DNA of 64,000 bases from NCBI RefSeq assembly GCF_018035235.1, contig NZ_WPCV01000004.1:62001-126000 (forward strand), given 5' to 3'. The stretch is from Citrobacter sp. On2M (GTDB lineage Bacteria; Pseudomonadota; Gammaproteobacteria; Enterobacterales; Enterobacteriaceae). Position 1 is the first letter of the stretch, and each line of letters begins with the position of its first letter. The notes under the pieces are model-generated. The model was not told the origin of the DNA, ran no database searches, and saw only the letters and a program-made list of their open reading frames with translations. Below are positions 60,629 through 64,000 of this stretch, piece after piece. Position numbers and translations under genes: made by a program.

Positions 60629-61240
60629 TCACTCGCCTTCACGCCATACGGCCCGGCTATTGAGTACTTTCAGAACCGCAAAATCGTCACAAAAATCAAT
60701 GGCGCTCCAGCAGCCTTGTTCGACGCGGAAATGCCACATTGCTGCGGCTGGCATGGAAAGCAGGCGGGCTATCAACACACTCAACACGCCCTGATGACTG
60801 ACTACCAGCAGGTTTTGGCTCGCTTTATATTCAGTAAGTTGGGTAATAAAGCGTTCCACTCGCTGGGAAAACACCTGAAAACCTTCGCCATTGGTGGGCG
60901 TCGCATTCTGCCAGTCGTTACACCACACGGCGTAATTTTCGGCATCTTCGTGCGCCAGATCGCGATGGTGGCGCATTTCCCAGTCGCCAAAAAACATCTC
61001 ATTGAGCTCAGGCATATTACGCACGGGAATCTCGCGATCGCCTAAGATCAACTGCGTTGTATGGCGGGCGCGCTCCAGCTCGCTGCACAGAACGTTATCG
61101 ACAGGGACATTGCGTAATAGTGTACTCAGCGTTTGCGCCTGAGCTATTCCCCTTTCTGTTAGCGGTGTGGGGGCGTGTCCGCTATATAAACCCGCGACAT
61201 TGGCTTCTGTTTCGCCATGACGCACTAACCAGAGTCTCAT
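60629..61240 (-). CDS. cobC: Alpha-ribazole phosphatase CobC
   Basis: CobC removes phosphate in the nucleotide-loop assembly branch of cobalamin synthesis. It is a 203-residue histidine phosphatase. RHGETEAN has the catalytic His8, and the second His is in [11 protein letters not shown]. It diverges from cobD. The 255-bp gap to rsfS (60374-60628) has no identifiable gene. Confidence 0.95.
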   Translation of the reverse strand: MRLWLVRHGETEANVAGLYSGHAPTPLTERGIAQAQTLSTLLRNVPVDNVLCSELERARHTTQLILGDREIPVRNMPELNEMFFGDWEMRHHRDLAHEDAENYAVWCNDWQNATPTNGEGFQVFSQRVERFITQLTEYKASQNLLVVSHQGVLSVLIARLLSMPAAAMWHFRVEQGCWSAIDFCDDFAVLKVLNSRAVWREGE

Positions 61241-61336
61241 GTTTCCCTCGTAAGGCTATTCGCGCAAAATATGATGTTTGCCCTGATTACACAGAGATTT
61301 TTCACTAAAATACCCTTTTTTATGTGGAGCGGCACG

Positions 61337-62431
61337 ATGTCTTTATTCAAGAGCGCGCATGGCGGTAATACCCGAGAAGCCGCCGAACTGTTGGGCATCT
61401 CGCCTGAGCAATTGCTGGATTTTAGCGTGAATATTAATCCACTGGGTATGCCAGCAGGTTTAAAACGCGCAATTATCGACAATATGGACTGCGCGGAGCG
61501 TTACCCGGATGTCGATTACGCGCAGCTGCATGCAGCGCTGGCGGAGCATCATCAGATTCCGGCCTCGTGGATCCTTGCGGGAAACGGTGAGACCGAGTCT
61601 ATTTTTACCCTGGTAGATGGCCTGAAGCCACGTCATGCGATGATCGTGACCCCCGGGTTTGCGGAATATCGTCGGGCGCTGCAATGGGGAGACTGTACGA
61701 TCCATGAATTTGCGCTGCGCGAAGACGATGGCTGGCAGCTTACCGATGCGATCATCGATGCGTTAACCTCAGAGCTGGACTGCCTGTTTCTCTGCACGCC
61801 CAACAACCCCACCGGGTTACTACCGGATAACCGCCTGCTACGTGAGATTGCCGCACGTTGTAAATGGCTTGGGATCAATCTTATCCTGGATGAAGCGTTC
61901 ATCGATTTTATAGCCGGGGAACCGGGGTTTATTCCGCTGCTGCATGAGAACCCGCATATTTGGGTGCTACGCTCTCTCACCAAGTTTTATGCGATACCGG
62001 GGCTGCGTCTGGGATATCTGGTCAACAGTAACGAGCAGGCCGTTGCACAAATGCGCAGCCGACAAATGCCATGGTCAATTAATGCGTTTGCTGCTCTGGC
62101 CGGCGAGATTATTTTATGCGACAGCGCTTATCAGCAGGCGACGTGGAAATGGCTGGAACAAGAGGGAGCGCGGTTTGAGCAACAGCTACAAAACCTGCCT
62201 GGCCTGACGGTGTATCCCGGCCAGGCAAATTATCGTTTATTACGCTGCGATCGCGCGGATATTGATTTGCAACGGACGTTGCTGGAACAGCATGTCTTGA
62301 TTCGCAGTTGTGCCAATTACCCTGGGTTGGACGCGCGTTATTATCGGGTTGCTGTTCGCAGTCAGGAAGAAAATGACCGCCTGCTGGCGGCATTAAACAA
62401 CACGCTTAGCGGTACAACCCCTGCTGATTGA
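61337..62431 (+). CDS. cobD: L-threonine-O-3-phosphate decarboxylase CobD
   Basis: CobD is a PLP enzyme making (R)-1-amino-2-propanol phosphate, the linker of cobalamin. The 364 residues equal Salmonella CobD, with the N-terminal pattern [23 protein letters not shown]. The PLP lysine is Lys216 in [10 protein letters not shown]. Other motifs are [11 protein letters not shown] and ILDEAFIDF. The ATG at 61337 is chosen by homology. The 3' end overlaps nadD by 26 bp. E. coli K-12 lacks this gene. Confidence 0.95.
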   Translation: MSLFKSAHGGNTREAAELLGISPEQLLDFSVNINPLGMPAGLKRAIIDNMDCAERYPDVDYAQLHAALAEHHQIPASWILAGNGETESIFTLVDGLKPRHAMIVTPGFAEYRRALQWGDCTIHEFALREDDGWQLTDAIIDALTSELDCLFLCTPNNPTGLLPDNRLLREIAARCKWLGINLILDEAFIDFIAGEPGFIPLLHENPHIWVLRSLTKFYAIPGLRLGYLVNSNEQAVAQMRSRQMPWSINAFAALAGEIILCDSAYQQATWKWLEQEGARFEQQLQNLPGLTVYPGQANYRLLRCDRADIDLQRTLLEQHVLIRSCANYPGLDARYYRVAVRSQEENDRLLAALNNTLSGTTPAD

Positions 62432-63047
62432 TATAGTCAAGCACTGCGCCTGGCATCAGGTCGTCGCACGGCTCGCCTTTTTCCAGGCGCTCGCGAATGA
62501 GCGTGGCGGAGATGTTGAACCACGGCGTTTCGGCCAGGTAAATTTTCCCGCAAGGCAGGTTGTGCAGGTCATCCGGAGAATGAGTCAGATGATCCTCCAG
62601 CCATTGCTGGTGCTTTTCCTGCACCATTTCGAGCGGATAACCCGGACGTCGGCACACGATGAGATGGGTATTGCCCAGAATCGTGTGGTAGTCGTGCCAG
62701 GAAGGGAAGGTCAGCAGCGAATCCTGACCAATGATAAACGCTAACGGCACGTTCGGGCCTTGCTCTTCGCGCCACTCTTTTAGCGTTTGCGCGGTGTAGG
62801 AGGCGGTATCGCGTTTCAGTTCGCGTTCATCCAGGGAGAACAGCGGTTTATCAGCAATGGCCAGTTCAACCATGCGCTTACGTTGCTCACTGGATGCTTC
62901 AGGCTGTGCGCGATGTGGTGGGACGTTATTGGGCATGATGATGACCCGGGAAAGGCCAATCAGATTCGCCAGAATTTCAACCGGTTTAAGATGACCATAA
63001 TGCACCGGATCAAAGGTGCCGCCGAACAGAGCCTGCAATGATTTCAT
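62406..63047 (-). CDS. nadD: Nicotinate-mononucleotide adenylyltransferase NadD
   Basis: NadD adenylates nicotinate mononucleotide to form deamido-NAD. The 213-residue protein has the nucleotidyltransferase motif [11 protein letters not shown] near the start and the [10 protein letters not shown] motif late. The ATG at 63047 gives [10 protein letters not shown]; it follows the holA stop by 1 bp, indicating co-translation. The tail overlaps cobD on the other strand. Confidence 0.97.
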   Translation of the reverse strand: MKSLQALFGGTFDPVHYGHLKPVEILANLIGLSRVIIMPNNVPPHRAQPEASSEQRKRMVELAIADKPLFSLDERELKRDTASYTAQTLKEWREEQGPNVPLAFIIGQDSLLTFPSWHDYHTILGNTHLIVCRRPGYPLEMVQEKHQQWLEDHLTHSPDDLHNLPCGKIYLAETPWFNISATLIRERLEKGEPCDDLMPGAVLDYINQQGLYR

Positions 63048-63048
63048 A

Positions 63049-64000
63049 TCAACCATCAATAAAAACATCGGCCAGTGATTTATGGCAGAGCAAAAGGGAA
63101 AGTCCCTCAAGTTCAGCCCACACTGACTGACCATAGTCTTGTTTAAGCGTAATTTCTGTACGCGTTAACAGCGTTACTGCCTGACGTAGCTGTGCCGGGT
63201 TCAGCCGGTTTAGTGCATCACCCATCATGCCCCGGCGATTTTGCCACACCCGGTGTTTATCAAACAACGTGCGCAAGGGGGTATTCGCCGACTGCCGTTT
63301 TAGGTTGACCAGCAACAGCAATTCACGCTGTATCGTACGCAGCAAAATAACCGGCTCACTGCCTTCCAGACGTAGCTGTTGCAGAATGTGCAGCGCGCGT
63401 TTGCTTTTGCCCATCAGCAGCGCATCCACCCAGTGGAACGGGGTAAAGTGCGCGGCATCGTTAACGGCTTTCTCCACGCGAGGTAGCGTTAGTTTGCCGT
63501 CAGGCCAAAGCAATGCTAACCGTTCCAGCGCTTGCGCCAGTGCTAACAGGTTGCCTTCATAGCAATAGCACAATAGCTGATTGGCTGCGTCATCCAGTTG
63601 CAGGTTGTTAAGTTTTGCCCTCGCGGCGACCCAACGCGGGAGCTGCGACTGCTCTGGCGTCTGACAGCTTACCTGAACCGCGTTATTCGCCAGTCCGGTA
63701 CACCACGCGGCGTTCTCCTGCGCTTTGGTGAGTTTGTTGCCGCGAACAATCAGCAGCAGATCGTCATGTAACAGCGTGACGAGCGAAGCGAGTTGTTCGT
63801 TAATGGCAGCGTTAGGCCCATTTTCAGGCAGTTGCAGAAGTAGCGTTTGGCGGCTGGCAAACAGGCTCATCGCCTGGCAGAGCGAAAAAATCTCTCCCCA
63901 GTCGGTGCTGTTGTCCAGAGTGAAAGCGTGATGTTCTTCGAATCCTTGCGTTGCGGCAGCCTGACGGATGGCGTCCTGACTTTCCTGCAATAAAAGGGGA
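63049..64000 (-). CDS. holA: DNA polymerase III delta subunit HolA (5' part lost at window edge)
   Basis: HolA is the delta subunit of the clamp loader that opens the beta clamp. About 317 of roughly 343 residues are visible. The sequence at the window edge, [10 protein letters not shown], aligns with E. coli HolA near residue 29. Typical stretches are [43 protein letters not shown] and the C-terminal DVFIDG. The N-terminal about 26 residues lie beyond the window. Confidence 0.96.
   Translation of the reverse strand, partial: PLLLQESQDAIRQAAATQGFEEHHAFTLDNSTDWGEIFSLCQAMSLFASRQTLLLQLPENGPNAAINEQLASLVTLLHDDLLLIVRGNKLTKAQENAAWCTGLANNAVQVSCQTPEQSQLPRWVAARAKLNNLQLDDAANQLLCYCYEGNLLALAQALERLALLWPDGKLTLPRVEKAVNDAAHFTPFHWVDALLMGKSKRALHILQQLRLEGSEPVILLRTIQRELLLLVNLKRQSANTPLRTLFDKHRVWQNRRGMMGDALNRLNPAQLRQAVTLLTRTEITLKQDYGQSVWAELEGLSLLLCHKSLADVFIDG

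Noticed and set aside
61241-61336. Cobalamin riboswitch before cobD
   Set aside because: The 96-bp cobC-cobD gap is too short for the element and shows no B12-box-like sequence.

Overview
The window is a contiguous piece of an enteric (Enterobacteriaceae) chromosome. Almost every gene has a recognisable E. coli / Salmonella orthologue, in nearly the order of the E. coli fepA-to-holA segment. Protein divergence from E. coli, an intact cobD, a DMSO-reductase-like operon after ahpF, the loss of ybdR and ybeF, and the presence of dpiBA-citCDEFXGT point to Citrobacter or a close relative rather than E. coli or Salmonella. This assignment comes from remembered family sequences, not from a search. 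I found no rRNA, tRNA, CRISPR array, insertion sequence or prophage.

Region 1 (1-18473) is the enterobactin locus: fepA (truncated by the window edge), fes, ybdZ, entF and fepE; the fepDGC importer genes on the minus strand; the exporter entS; the binding protein fepB; and the entCEBAH operon. Fur-box-like arrays sit in the three divergent intergenic regions. A palindromic element of about 146 bp lies between entC and entE inside the biosynthetic operon. Region 2 (18474-30128) holds cstA-ybdD (peptide/pyruvate uptake), ybdH and ybdL diverging from a MetJ-box pair, the ybdN-ybdM PP-loop/ParB-like pair, the LysR regulator ybdO, periplasmic dsbG, and the peroxidase operon ahpCF. The ahpC leader can fold into a terminator/antiterminator pair.

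Region 3 (30129-36710) is the least conventional part. It has a four-gene molybdoenzyme operon (TorD-like chaperone, Tat-exported catalytic subunit, 16-Cys Fe-S subunit, membrane anchor), then uspG, rnk and a haloperoxidase-type alpha/beta hydrolase. Region 4 (36711-48600) is citrate fermentation: RNase I, then citCDEFXGT on the minus strand, the divergent two-component system dpiBA, an ERIC element and dcuC.

Region 5 (48601-64000) is envelope and housekeeping: pagP, cspE, crcB, an intact ybeM, tatE, lipA, lipB, ybeD, dacA, rlpA, mrdB, mrdA, rlmH, rsfS, the cobalamin pair cobC/cobD, nadD, and holA (cut by the window edge).

The three signals most worth following are the ahpC leader RNA, the molybdoenzyme operon with a cysteine at the probable metal-ligand position, and the uncharacterised ybdN/ybdM pair.
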